A program made the position numbers and the translations under genes. Source: Kappaphycus alvarezii (lineage: Eukaryota; Rhodophyta; Florideophyceae; Gigartinales; Solieriaceae). Taken from it: a stretch of DNA of 64,000 nucleotides. The stretch's first letter is position 1. Each line of letters opens with the position of its first letter. The notes under the pieces were generated by a model, which saw only the letters and a list, made by a program, of their open reading frames with translations, was not told the origin of the DNA and searched no databases. Positions 11,701-23,273 of this stretch are shown piece after piece. Where the stretch lies: positions 1 through 64,000 of the forward strand of contig NADL03000448.1 of assembly GCA_002205965.3 (NCBI GenBank). Reading direction: 5' to 3'.

Positions 11701-12262
11701 TATTTCTATATTTTTCATGATTACTCAGGTTGGAACAGTAAGATAGAATGATGTGAGAGAATTAAAATTTTTAAGGATTAAAAACTAATATATATATGCA
11801 AAACAGCAAACGGTTATAATTGCCATTCATTCATTAAATATGACCACGTAGGAGACTCAAGTGAACTAAAGATTATTCAATATTTTATTTTTCTTTTTTA
11901 CGTGAAAGGACACACATCTGCGTTTGCATACGTAAGAGCGTCCATTGTGATTATTTTAGCGAGGAGCAGCTCATTGAAGCTCCTTAATTATTTTTCAATA
12001 TTCATTCCTCTAAACAGTCCTTTTCAAACCGATTTATGAAGAAATTAGAACGGTACTAAGGACTGCTCAGATGCTCAGCAAATTTTAATGGAAGTAACTA
12101 TTGAAATATATAAGAATTTTCATTTTCAATTTTATTGTGAGGCTTCTAAACATGATATAAGTTCCTTCTCCAATTTTTACTTTTAGGTGACAACAGTTGA
12201 GAGGTATGAAAGTAAGAATGCTTTCAAGCAAAAGATTGAAGGATAATATATCATAATAAAAC

Positions 12263-12290
12263 AAGGACTGAATTGTTCAATTCAGTCCTT
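12263..12290. repeat. Perfect 12-bp inverted repeat with 4-base loop
   Basis: AAGGACTGAATT, loop GTTC, then AATTCAGTCCTT. It is the clearest hairpin in the AT-rich block. No gene adjoins it, so terminator, small RNA or chance are all possible. Confidence 0.7.
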
Positions 12291-12716
12291 CTGTTTATCC
12301 AAAGCTTCCAGATAACATATAAATCTTTGCCTTGGAGGCTCTCATTATGAACAGAAGACGAAAAGTTTACCGCAAGAACTATTTCTTTCCATTTGTAGCC
12401 CACTTTTGTTCTGGAAAGAATCGCGTATCTCGAATATGATTAATCAAGGTACTAATACCTCAGCCAAGCTGTGAAACGGCTCTAAGAGTGGTGGAAGTTT
12501 GAACTGCACAGCGGTATATAATGGCTGAATTCAGAGGCGTTCAGAAATGCTTTGAAAATGCCGATTCCCTCTTGGATAAGCGGGGCGCAGGGTATGCTGT
12601 TTCATGCAGGTTTCGTTGAGGTCACTTTCTGGTGGCATTGGGATAAAGCGTACGGTAGTGGAAGCCAGAAGCAGAGTTGATTTGCTAAGGAAATTGAGGT
12701 GGAGGCTCGTATGGTC

Positions 12717-12748
12717 CTGTACAGTGCAGTACAATAAAGTAAAGTAAG
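12717..12748. repeat. Isolated TACAGTA-type repeat in the AT-rich block
   Basis: CCTGTACAGTGCAGTACAAT followed by AAAGTAAAGTAAG. It is the only clear member of the family between 8.8 and 17.1 kb. Confidence 0.5.
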
Positions 12749-13486
12749 AGCAAAAACCTTATTCTTCGATTCCTTTTAGGAATTTGGTGCTTCCCGTGAA
12801 TATTAGGGTATATCGGGACTCCCTACGGCGGGAGGTACTGAGAATTGTAGCATTATGTATGGCTGCAGCAAGCTGAGTCTCTGAGATTTGGTCTTTTCTC
12901 TTATTGGCCCTTTAGATGGGGATTGTCCTTCAATCGTTGTCGTTTAGTCTGTAGGTGAGACGTCTGGCTTGGTTCTATAGTACAGAATCTGTACCGTCGG
13001 TGCAATTGACCAAGTGAGTTCCCTCAGGAAATGTGAATTTCATGATCATGAATTGTAATCATCTGCAAGCCGCGTGACGAGATATAGAAGTGCAGGACCC
13101 ATGAAGTTATTATCAATTGGAAGAAAATCAGATTATCTATTTTTTGCTGAAGAAGGCATTACATAAATAATCATTAGATATTATCCGTATTATCTCAAAT
13201 CAAATCTTGCATAAACGACTTTTTTTTGAGTTTGTGAAAAAAATAAACCTTGTGACAAGGGAGGCATTTTTTGTCGCAGCATGTAAAACAATATGAAGGT
13301 GTCTCAAAGTGACAATTTCGTGCCTCTTTTCACTGTTGCGTTTCTTTGTGGCTATTTTAAATAATACGGACCCCTTTTCAGAGAACCCAGAACGTTTCGA
13401 AGGCAGGTACGTAGTCATTAGACCTTCGAAGAGCCCTATATAACTGCAGGCGTAGTTTTTCCTCTATTTATAGTTTTCCTCAAGAC

Positions 13487-13557
13487 GCAGCGAAATTATA
13501 AATTGAAAGACTTGTTTGCAGGATCCTTCTACAAAATACTATTTCCAATTTCGCTGC
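13487..13557. repeat. 11-bp inverted repeat with 49-base spacer
   Basis: GCAGCGAAATT (13487-13497) and AATTTCGCTGC (13547-13557) are exact reverse complements in an otherwise featureless AT-rich area. Confidence 0.5.
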
Positions 13558-16500
13558 AGCATGATCCATCCGTAACTATTCAATAAACTTTTCTTCAATA
13601 ATATCTGTAAATAAATAGGTTCTTTAACTTTGGATCAGCTGGTTACTTTTTTAAAACTTTTTATGTATTCCACTTCAATTTTTTTGCTGTCAGTTTTCAC
13701 GGGCTCAAATACTTTTCATTTGAAATTTCTCCAATAAATTTTCTACAGCATCATTTTTCCTGTTTCCGAGTTTATCAATACTTCCCTGATATATTCTTAG
13801 TTCACCCCCTCTAGAACTATTCTTTCATGCAAAATTTTTATGTATTATTTTTCTTAGACGATTTTGAATGAAACGGAGTAGTTAAGTTAGCTAGCTCAAG
13901 ATTTTAAACATTTCGGTGGTGTAAAAGATCAACCTCTATCATCAGAAGAGGTGATGTATCCTCATTGTCTTTTATTGCAATAGTAAATTACGCATGGTCA
14001 TGAAAGTAATTAAAAAATGCTCAAAAAATCTTAAATTAAATTTCTTTCCTTGCGCGTTATTCGAAAATAGAAGCTTAGGTAAAGACATAAAGTTTCATCT
14101 TCCTTTTCTTTATAGTTTTGAACAGAATCTATGGATTTATTCTGGGCATACATAGTTTTTGGTTAAGATTTTTGTTCTTTAGGCTTACATATCGACCATT
14201 CTTTCCATGCGTTATACTTATCCAAGTCCTGGGCCCTTTTTTCTTCCACAAAAGATCCCTCCAAGCTATTTCAGTTATTTTTATTCCATGCATAACAGAT
14301 CGCTGAAAATCTAGGTTCATTATATAAAATTAATTTTTTCAAAATTTTACAAGCACGTTAAATTTAGTTATTTCTATGAAATTTTGACACATTCGTAAAG
14401 ATTATGGGGCCTCTAAATTGAAAATTCCTTAACGAAACACCCTACCTACATTTTGATATCTTGCTGCATCTGATGCTCACTTTTCCATGACGTATAGTCT
14501 TTAAGTCAGAGCAACGTTATACTTCTCAAGAATAATATATTATTTAAATACGTCGATATAGATATCAATGTGATAGGGTAGGTTTCAAAAAAAATTGAAT
14601 TTTGTCCTCGGAATTTTTTTCTGCACATGTGGTTTTACAGAATGTCGAGATAATTTTTTACTTTAACGATTATCCGGTAACATTCTTCCGTTTTGTCCAA
14701 AATATTCAGTAAAAACCTCATCGACTTGTATAACATCTCATGTGTATTTCAGAATTTATGTCATCTGTTGTAATGTGTGTCTTTTTAAACCTTTTAATTC
14801 CGCATAAAATGGAGTTAAATAAAAAAGGTGCCAACATTTCCAACAAAAAAAATTGTACTTTGCATAAAAATGTATTAATTACTTCCTTAATTTTTAATCA
14901 GTAATATATATCTACATTTAATGCCTTTCTTGTAAAAATACAATTGAGACTATTCAAATGATGACTTAAATTGTGCTTTTCAGATATATACTAAATATTT
15001 CAGTTTATTTTATTTAACAAAACTTGTGACCAGTAGAACATTAGCATTTAAAACGTAGAAATTGCCTTCTGTTTGTCCAAATAGATTCTTATTACTTTCA
15101 ACATGAGAGAGAGTTTTCATTGATTGAAATCTCTCTGCCTCGAAAAAATTTGGCTACCAGGATAACGTTAATTTGATTTTATCTACCTTCCTAAGGTTTC
15201 GCTTCAGCAACCTATTTCATGACCTCGCCTTTTCTCTGACTCCCATCATAATCTGAGGCATAATCCTCACATAAAATTAAGTTTCAAATCAGTAATTCAG
15301 AAAAAGTTACGTTTCTGTCGATGTTTTCTAAAAATAAAAGTAAAAATATTTTTTCAACATCAAAATTGCACGCTAATGAAAACTTTCAGCTAATTGAATA
15401 ATTAATAAACCGAAACCGTTATGAATGGTTCAAATTCTTCCGAAATTTTGCGATGAGTTTTTCATACCCATCCCAAGTTCAGATATCTATTCAAAACCTT
15501 TAAATTTCAAGAAAAGCACTTTTACAATTATCATGATAAATTATGCAGTCTAAAATTATTCAAAAAATTGATGGGGGTAGTCGGCGAGACTTTCAATTCA
15601 AATGAAAGTTAATATCTGTAATGTACATTTAATATTCGTAAATATGCCCTTCAATACGTCTATGAAGAAATCAAAAATTTCGTTATTTTTTAAATGCGTT
15701 CATAAATCGTATTTGAATACCAGTTGCCGACAACTAAAAATTCTATCCTAATATTTCTAATTATGTATTGGTGATTGTTTTCTGCTATATATATAATTTT
15801 CTATTATTTTTTGGATTTTTTATCATATTTGTCAAATTTTCATTTATATTTGCAGTCCTAGCTATCTGAAACTCATTTAGTTGAGTAAAATCATAATTTT
15901 TGTTCATATATATGATTTTAATTTCGCTGAGACGCTGAAGTGAAAGTATGATTTCGAAAAATGTCAATTACGTAGGCATATAAATGTCTTGAACTAATTA
16001 TTATTTTCAATTTGTAACGTCGCTATTCCTCCTTTATTTTCTACCGGAAATATGGATATATCTTGATCTAAAAATTTTTCAATATTATTTTCGAAACTCC
16101 TTTTTATGAAATAAGAATTCCTTCTCATAAATATGCGACTTTCATTTTCGAGAATCTTTAAATTAATATATGCCATTGAATACCTCTTTTACGTTACCAA
16201 TTTCCGAAGAACTGTAACCGATAGTTTTTCCAATTGCTTTTCTAGCCACTTTTATCATACTTTTGTTCCCAGATTTGTTCGTAAAATTGTTACAGACTTT
16301 ATAGATGCATTATACTGATTTTTTAATACAAATTCTTCGATTTTTATGCCATCATACATAATATGCAGCATGATTCCATCTAGGTCTCTTTTCAGTGCCA
16401 CACGAGAATTATGTGCTCTAGGTTGAAACAATTTCCTTACTCGATCAATCCTAGAGTGCGTTCCTCTATTTGTAGTCTAAATTTGTTTTATTTAATTCAA

Positions 16501-16565
16501 TTTGCTTCTTGTGGATGTACTCTCCCTCCTAAATCTCTCTCCCTCTGTCCTTATTTAATTCCAGC

Positions 16566-17030
16566 TGCATTTAATCTCCTAACACCGTCGTATCGTTACT
16601 CACGAAGAGGTGTATCCCAGAACTAGAGGGACTTATCCGTGGCATCGAGTCTCCTGACGTCCTCGACGGCTGGGAAGTTGAAGTATTCAGTGACGTTGGT
16701 CAGAACTGTGAGACTACTATGGCTCGTGTGCACAGAGCCGCAAAAGTTCTCCAGAGCATGAACATCTCCACTGCTACCGTATTCTGTTGTACACCACTAC
16801 CTTGAAGCCGCCTACAGCAGCTTCTTGGAGCTTAAATACCTCTTTACCGACTCTGATGTTTATTGAAAGTCCGCTGCAATTCTGCTTGAGCGTTTTCTAC
16901 GCATAGTTGGATAACCGTACTCACCTTTGTTGCATCGCTCTACCATGGCTCAGCCCGTGGAGTTACGCTCGCAGGCCTAAGCTATGGAGCTAAACAGACA
17001 GGCTGCTCAAGGATCTCGCAAAGTAACCCA
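16566..17030 (+). pseudogene. Decayed coding remnant, family not recognised
   Basis: A frame without its own start runs from about 16566 to a stop near 16803 and has protein-like composition (for example IPELEGLIRGIESPDVLDGW and CETTMARVHRAAKVLQSMN). Downstream, other frames continue with plausible pieces (YLEAAYSSFLELKYLFTDSD, then SAAILLERFLRIVG) broken by stops and frame changes. Base composition changes from AT-rich to mixed at its left edge. It looks like one former gene or transposon ORF with several lesions. Confidence 0.4.
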
Positions 17031-17111
17031 CCCCATTAGCTTCGTCTGCGCTATTGCTGTTATCAGGAAAATTGAGTACAGCACTGTAACGCACCCCATT
17101 AAGCCCCATTA
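17031..17111. repeat. Interspersed CCCCATTA copies
   Basis: CCCCATTA occurs at 17031, 17094 and 17104, twice with ACGCA/CCA context before it. Too few copies to call a satellite. Confidence 0.3.
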
Positions 17112-17169
17112 ACCCCTGTTGCACTCTACCCTTTGGTAACCTGCACTGCTGACAGTGATCTATTGGATA

Positions 17170-17208
17170 GTACTGTACAGTACGTAAGATACATGTCCCG
17201 TACAGTAA
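17170..17208. repeat. TACTGTACAGTA palindrome copy
   Basis: GTACTGTACAGTACGTAAG followed by CCCGTACAGTAAG; the first contains a perfect 14-base palindrome (GTACTGTACAGTAC). Confidence 0.7.
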
Positions 17209-19665
17209 GCACTATAGGGATACCCGGGATACACAATATGTGTGGCATTACTGCACTCATGCCAGTCGAAGCCTCCTGCCGCTACGCACCGAATTTGCAG
17301 TCAAAGGTTCAATTCTTCCCGGCCGGAAGATATTTTCAAAAAAGCCTTTTCTCGACTGCAGTAAAATCGGACTTTTTGCCGCCATTCGAAATTACCAAGC
17401 AGTATTCCCGCCCTTTTAAGTTCTCTACGCTTTGCTGAAGGGCACAACGATGCCTCCTGAGCATAATTTTGTGATGTACTATCTGAAAGATAGCGCAGCG
17501 GTTCGTAATGTTTGTGTTTGTGTCGCAACTAATAGTCTTTGATAAGCATGCTATTGGTGCACTAGTATCAAAAATACGTCAACAAACTCCGGAAAAAGGT
17601 ATATGTACCCTTCCTCGCCGAAACTTGTTTCTCGGTCTCAAGTCTTAACAGACTAAAAATCATCTGCAAGCTCCACTACAAGCCATTCACCTCTTCGACA
17701 CACAAGGCCTTGTAGATCCTAATATGCTTGGCATACTGGTGCGTCTCCAAACCATTCAACTGCTACACTATACTGATTCGGATGCAAAAATTTTGCATGC
17801 TATGATAACCTGTTATACACCGATGCAAAACAAATTAGCGTCAATGCTCCTGCTCCCTCCCACTCCAAGCGCTTGCATCTCCCGTTCCAGCAACTCAACG
17901 CCACCTGCAAATAATCCCAACCACCGTCTCGGTACATGTACCAGGCATTCGGTTTGTAAGATCGCAATCACACTCTCCATCGACACTGTTGCCATTGCGA
18001 ACAAGAACAATCCGCCTTGCCTTCTGGTCAAGGTAATTTGTATCATCCGGCGGATAAAGAATGTACCCCTTAGTATGATTCAGATGTGGTTCTGTTTTCA
18101 AACACATGCCCGTCTGCGCAATCTATCAAATTGCTCTCTAGTTGTGGAAACTCATTCATCCTTACTGCTTCCATCTAAAGCAAGGTGATTTCTCTTTGCA
18201 GATTCGAGAGCAACAATATACCAGAGTAGGTTGACCCCCTCCATTGGCACCAGAACGAGATGAATGGGTTCAAACGCTTACAGCATACGCATTCCGTTTA
18301 ATCTCAATGTGGAATTCTGGTCATCTTGACTGCAAATCGCAATCAGGCACAGCAATTGTGGGGTCGGCAGTTTAGTCAACTATCGTGTAGATCCCCCTGA
18401 AAATTGTGACAACGTTCGACCCACTGTAAGATCATAGCATCTGCTTCATCTCAATACAGGGCAGGTGCATGGCAGTTCCGTACACGCCGGACAGTAACTG
18501 CCCTGTACTTGGATGAAGCAGAAGGTGCTGTTGAACGGCCCAGTAATTGTTGCACTACCGAACAACACAACAGCACTTTCACTATTTTGCCCCCATCTTA
18601 AATTCTTATCAAATTATCCCTGCAATATGTACAGAATCAATGGTACCTTGGTAAAGGCAGTCGCGAATCGAGCAAGCGGGCTGCTATTGGAAGGTTCCGA
18701 TTCTACATATGCAGTGGAGAATCAACAGTTCGCAGCTCTGAACTGTGTGAGATCTATTTTACAAAGGAACGACCAATCCTGTGTCGACTTTATTTTTTGT
18801 CGACTGAGCCGCATTGCTGACTTCACCTTTTCTGACTCCTGATCCCGACGGTTTTGGTGTACTTTCCTGTATGAAAATTCCCTTGACGTGTGCAGAAAGC
18901 ATTTCCCACCTTCGTGTACTCAAGCTTTCCACCCCGACACGCCATCATGATCAACAACAAGGTCCCCTCTTGAGATGCAGTTACCGCTCTCCGTACTTGG
19001 ATGCATTTGACTTTCCCAAGGGAAATCGTATGAGGAACAATGTGCATTATGAACCATATGTTGGGCCATCGCCTACAACATGGTCCTGTCATATAGCCAA
19101 TTCAAGCATCATTGTTATTCCCGTCCTCGTCCGTATCAAGCGTCAAACCCTGTAGCAAACCCAACTTGTTCCTAGTCATACATGGTTTTATCAAAACAGA
19201 TGCGACGCAAGCCAGAAAAGCTTCCCTTACTTTCCTCAAAATCATTGCGTGCATCAAATCCCGTGCCCTGTTTTCTCAATCTATTCCTGGTCCCTTCACA
19301 TCCTTTGAACGCATTCACCAGCAAGATCCTCCCAACCTCCACAGACCTTGTGACACTTTCAAATTAAAAGCCCTGTTATCTTTTCTAACAGAATTTCTTC
19401 TTTCATATACACTGGCCCACTGCACACATTGCCATTTACAAATGAAAAGGAGAAGGGAAGCTGGCAACAGCGCCATGCTACCGGGAAATTCCACTCCCGC
19501 ACTGTACCAAACATACTGCAGCAAATCGTGATCCCGTTCCACACGCCACCCCAACAGATCTAATGCCATCTAACACAATCCCCAACCACGCAGCCACCTT
19601 CTTGCTGTCCACCAGTCACTCCACCTATGCGACAACAAGAAACAGCGGTAACCAATGCCCCCTCC
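17209..19665. other. No supported gene; possible decayed minus-strand coding pieces
   Basis: Several minus-strand pieces have protein-like, Cys- and Asp-containing composition (KGYILYPPDDTNYLDQK and NGNSVDGECDCDLTNRM near 17895-18107; SGNCISRGDLVVDHDGVSGW near 18930-18980). They cannot be joined into one gene without several frame changes. I recognise no domain. A pseudogene or a multi-exon gene are both possible; confidence is low. Confidence 0.25.
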
Positions 19666-20256
19666 TCAGCACCTAACTGCCCTCACCAATTCCACCGTCC
19701 TCAATTGGGTGCCCCTTTTCCGTCGCCCCCCCTCCTTTTCTGCATTTTGCAGCTCCAATTGCACACCGACCCGCGCCACCCCACCACCATGAAATTCCCT
19801 TTCCGGCCAGTATCCAAATTTTCCCCAATGCATCTCCCGAAACACGCCCTCCACCTTTGCATGTGTCACGTATTCGTCGCATTCAAAACACCACACACTA
19901 AGATCCGCTAACCCTAGTCCAATCATATGTCCCCCTTCTGCTTGCTTCTCTTTCACATGTTCCATCATGTGACTTCTTCGATATCGGCTACATCCCGAAT
20001 ACCCACATCCTAAACATACCCAACTTTCCGCATCATCCCCACATGTCTGACACGCCCGATGTTCAAGGAACAAGTTGCGACGCCTTGCTTTACCTTCCGA
20101 CACAGAGTTGGTGACAGTGGGTGAAGTAAGAAAAGGTGAGATGTGAAATGTTGGCGACGAAAGATGTGGGCAGTTGGGATTGGGTTCTACCGAAAAGCCC
20201 AATAATTCCTCAACTAGCTCCACGCCCCAGTTTGCTGCATCCGAGCTGGATGCCAT
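19666..20256 (-). CDS. Stand-alone UBP-type zinc-finger (ZnF-UBP) protein
   Basis: ZnF-UBP domains, as in HDAC6, BRAP and USP5, bind the free C-terminal Gly-Gly of ubiquitin. In this 196-residue intact frame the zinc ligands appear in order: Cys29 and His31 (NCPHL), Cys69/Cys72 (CQTC), Cys81/Cys84 (CLGC), Cys89, then the His-rich helix SHMMEHV (96-101), GGHMIGLGLADLSVWCFEC (108-126) and the closing EYVTH. The HDAC6-like ESWVCLGC, CSRY and LSVWC segments make the family firm. There is no deacetylase, RING or protease domain; the C-terminal 60 residues are charged and unrecognised. No intron. It may act as a ubiquitin-tail adaptor, which is inference. Confidence 0.88.
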   Translation of the reverse strand: MASSSDAANWGVELVEELLGFSVEPNPNCPHLSSPTFHISPFLTSPTVTNSVSEGKARRRNLFLEHRACQTCGDDAESWVCLGCGYSGCSRYRRSHMMEHVKEKQAEGGHMIGLGLADLSVWCFECDEYVTHAKVEGVFREMHWGKFGYWPEREFHGGGVARVGVQLELQNAEKEGGRRKRGTQLRTVELVRAVRC

Positions 20257-20965
20257 ACTAGACTACGCCACCAAGAGACTGGAGTGTGTATGCAGAGCCT
20301 TTATCCTTGATGAAGGGTTTGCACGCACGCAGTGAGTCGCAAACCGAACAGCTGGGCTGGCGACAACGGGCTTGATAAAAGGTTCTTTACTACGGTTGCA
20401 AGTGTTGCAAAACACGGGTATGCTAGCATTTAAATTGGCACGACAGCGCCACGAATTATTCTTATCTGGGCACCAGTGCAATCGAGGCGCTAGAGATGAG
20501 TGGTAAAAAATCTTGAAATAATATCTGTAGTTATCAACATGATTCCGGTACGATTGTGAAGCACCGATACGGCGACGAAGATGCTGGCAGAGGCATATTT
20601 ACGACAGGGCCAGGGATGTCGGGGGAGTTTCTAACACTGCTCCCACTTGTACTACTGGACTTTCCCCTGGCAGTGCTCACTTTACGCGCAAACCGAGAAG
20701 ATTACGACACCAAACGCCCATTTCTCGGCGTGTCCACGCAAGACCAGCGGCGCTCTCGCATTGCGCATCTTCGTGGGAGCCAAGGTTTCAGTTTCGCACG
20801 AGACGTTTGCGTTGTTAATTTAGGCCTAATCCTTTTACAAGCGCTTTGCCTTCCTTGGCTAGGAAATGACTACCCACCACTTAATCTAGCGACGAATACG
20901 TCATTGCAGACAAGGAAACGCGATAACCCCAAACAAAAGCCCGCATACGCCCAATGCTGGACCAT
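20257..20965. other. Intergenic region between ZnF-UBP gene and RPS15
   Basis: It contains the upstream region of the ZnF-UBP gene and the 3' flank of RPS15. A 146-codon plus-strand frame (20556-20996) has no recognisable domain and runs into the RPS15 coding exon on the other strand, so I do not accept it. Confidence 0.45.
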
Positions 20966-21616
20966 TTACTTGAGCGGGATGAAACGGGAGGAGTGAGTAG
21001 CACCAATACCGGGCCGTCCATGGCGGACAAACTTGTAGGTGCAGCTGTACTCGCCAAGATAAGTGCCGATCATTTCCGGCTTAATCTCCACCGCATTGAA
21101 TGTCTTGCCATTGTACACACCAATCACAGAGCCGATCATCTCCGGCACGATGATCATCTACACATCCACGTATATTTCGCAGCGACGAACAGAACGCGGA
21201 CGATTTGCACACGGTTCAATAGTCAAAGCAACGAAAATGTTAGCAACTCTCAACACCCGCATAAACGCCAATTGCACCTCCCCTCGCCACAACCCCACCC
21301 ACCACCAGAACAAATGCAAACCGCAACATAACAACCACGCAAAGCACAACGCTCGCATGTCACTTACATTTCGCAAATGGGTCTTGACAACCTCCGGCTT
21401 CTCATGCTCTGGAGCGTTCTTCTTCGCCTTGTTCAGTTTCTTGATCAATGCCATGGGCTTGCGAGTTAGACCGCGGTTGAACTTTCGACGGGCGCGAGAT
21501 GAAAGCAACGGTAGGAGCTCGACTGGCTTCATGGTGAGAAGCGCGTCGAGGTCCACACCACGGAATGTGAACTTCTTGAAGGTGCGGCGTTTGCCTTGGA
21601 CTGCGGTCTCCGGCAT
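20966..21616 (-). CDS. RPS15: Cytosolic 40S ribosomal protein uS19 (RPS15), one intron
   Basis: uS19 sits in the head of the small ribosomal subunit near the decoding site. Exon 1 (21368-21616) encodes the eukaryotic N-terminus ([39 protein letters not shown]). Exon 2 (20966-21157) begins [20 protein letters not shown] and ends with the invariant [18 protein letters not shown] and a stop. The 210-base intron has donor GTAAGT directly after the LRN codons and acceptor TAG directly before the ATG of exon 2, and the join matches the family exactly. The product is 146 residues, against 145 in human. Divergent from UFM1. Confidence 0.97.
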
Positions 21617-22117
21617 CTTGGAATCGAGGTTGCGTGACGGAGTTTACTGCGGATGGGAGAGAGGCGATCTGGACGGGTGCTTGCGGGGCGGTAGGGTTGA
21701 CTTGGCTGGCAATGGACAGAGGTATGCCGTGATGAGTGTACCGGGAGTGGTCAGATGACGGCAAACTATAGATTCCGCCGTCGGCAGCAGTGTAGTTTGC
21801 GCCAATCGCGGATAAAGTTTTCCTGGGCAGTTAGGGTTGAGGACAAATCTAAAATATTTTTGAAAAACCAATCTTTTGTTTTATTTTCCCAAAAGTTTTT
21901 AACATTTTGGCTACCTGCATCATGCCATGCAAAACTTGTTGATTGCCTTTTTCGGGCTAATTCATTGACCGACTTGGGAATTGACTGTCCAACCCGTCCT
22001 ATCCTCGGTTAACCTCCGTCGTGACCTCAGAATAGCATAATTCAGCCTCGTGCCTCAAACCCAGGACCACTCAGTGCAGCAGTTCCTCCAGAGTTCCGAC
22101 AACAACGGCGAGAAGAG
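21617..22117. promoter_or_regulatory. Shared divergent promoter region of RPS15 and UFM1
   Basis: 500 bases between two divergent start codons, partly AT-rich (T/A runs near 21850-21910). No clear TATA box or palindrome copy is seen. A dual promoter is inferred from geometry only. Confidence 0.5.
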
Positions 22118-22622
22118 ATGTCTGACACTGGCAAGGTTACCTTTAAGATAGTCCTCACATCGGACCCGAAGCTTCCGTTCAAAGTGTAAGAAAGCCCACC
22201 CTCCTCCCATTCTCCCTAACAAGCCACACATCCTCTTACTAACTGCAACTCTACTATGAAAATAACAACTTTACCAAAACCCAAACACTTTACAGAATCA
22301 ACGTGCCCGAAAAAGCACCCTTCACAGCCGTCCTAAAGTTCGCCGCAGAAGAGTTCCGGGTACCATCCGCCACGAGCGCCATCATTACCAACGACGGTGT
22401 CGGTATAAACCCGCAACAGAGTGCCGGTAAGTTGCCTCACTTTTTGCATTACCCCTAACACCATCTGTGCACCATCATCACACTAGACTGTTTCTAAACT
22501 TCTAAACACTTACACCCCCCCTACATTCATCGTCACAACCATGCCCAACCCAAGGAAATGTGTTCCTCAAGCATGGCTCGGAACTGCGTCTTATCCCGCG
22601 CGACCGTGTCGGCTTCAACTAA
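22118..22622 (+). CDS. UFM1: Ubiquitin-fold modifier 1 (UFM1), two introns
   Basis: UFM1 is a ubiquitin-like protein conjugated through UBA5, UFC1 and UFL1, chiefly at the ER membrane and on the ribosome. The three exons are 22118-22185, 22296-22426 and 22555-22622. Introns are 110 and 128 bases with GTAAG donors and CAG/AAG acceptors, and phases join cleanly. The 88-residue product reads [18 protein letters not shown], then [36 protein letters not shown] and [19 protein letters not shown]. Human UFM1 is 85 residues and ends VGSC; here the mature Gly is followed by Phe-Asn, so the two-residue tail that a UFSP-type protease must remove is kept in length but not in sequence. Convergent with the membrane-protein gene, 135 bases away. 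Confidence 0.97.
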
Positions 22623-22757
22623 ACCCCTGTCTACCCGCAACACGCATCTCGTGGTCTCCCTTGCAATTCACACCCCCCTCCCGGAATACGATTAAACAAG
22701 TGAAACAGCCTTGCCTTTCCCCGCTCTTTCCGTTTGACTTTCCCGACTGCCCCCCCG

Positions 22758-23273
22758 CTACGACAGTGCAATGCTCAAAACGGTAACAATCGCATCACCA
22801 GCAAAAGCAGCCATAGCCCCAAACGCACAAGCAATCACTCCATCCCTTGCCGTACGCTCCGGCCAATCTAAACTATTCGCCTTGGTCCCTCTGACAACAA
22901 GCAGTGAAAAGGCAACCCCCCACCAAATAGCCAGGGCAACATCTGCCAAAATGGCCAAAACGTTTGACGCGAAACAAGCGTTGAGTGTGACGCATTTGAA
23001 AAACTTTATAATGCATCCGAATATGGCATTCACAATCAAGGATATGACACCCACGGCGATGGCGTAGATGCAAAATCGGGTTCCGGAGAACGGTCCATCG
23101 CCGTCAGAACCGTCGAGTAGACACTCGAAGTTGACGTTGGGCGCAATTATATCGACGTCAATGTCGACGTTGATCAGCTTCCAGGAGACAAGCACGACGA
23201 CAGCGGTGGCAAAGATGACTTGGAGAATATCGAGAGCGATGCCGAGGATTGAGGAGATTTTGGATCTTGCCAT
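22758..23273 (-). CDS. Small four-helix membrane protein, family unknown
   Basis: The chosen start is MARSKISSILG, an internal Met. A longer frame exists, but its extra 67 residues are Ser/Pro/His-rich and look like translated leader. The 171-residue product has four hydrophobic stretches: LGIALDILQVIFATAVVVLV, CIYAIAVGVISLIVNAIFG, an ILADVALAIWWGVAFSLLVV helix, and GVIACAFGAMAAFAGDAIV. An acidic loop (INVDIDVDIIAPNVNFECL) follows helix 1. The layout is MARVEL- or tetraspan-like, but I see no diagnostic motif and give no function. No intron. Confidence 0.75.
   Translation of the reverse strand: MARSKISSILGIALDILQVIFATAVVVLVSWKLINVDIDVDIIAPNVNFECLLDGSDGDGPFSGTRFCIYAIAVGVISLIVNAIFGCIIKFFKCVTLNACFASNVLAILADVALAIWWGVAFSLLVVRGTKANSLDWPERTARDGVIACAFGAMAAFAGDAIVTVLSIALS

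Larger units (their letters stand above)
8801..16560. other. AT-rich stretch of about 7.7 kb with no supported gene
   Basis: Composition drops sharply in GC, with many A/T runs. Every open frame is short and none shows a domain or motif. Only one TACAGTA-type cluster (12717-12748) is present, unlike the gene-flanking DNA. It could be old decayed transposon DNA. No telomere-like or centromere-satellite tandem array is visible. Confidence 0.5.

Noticed and set aside
20556..20996. 146-codon plus-strand frame between ZnF-UBP gene and RPS15
   Set aside because: It overlaps the RPS15 coding exon on the opposite strand and has no recognisable domain.
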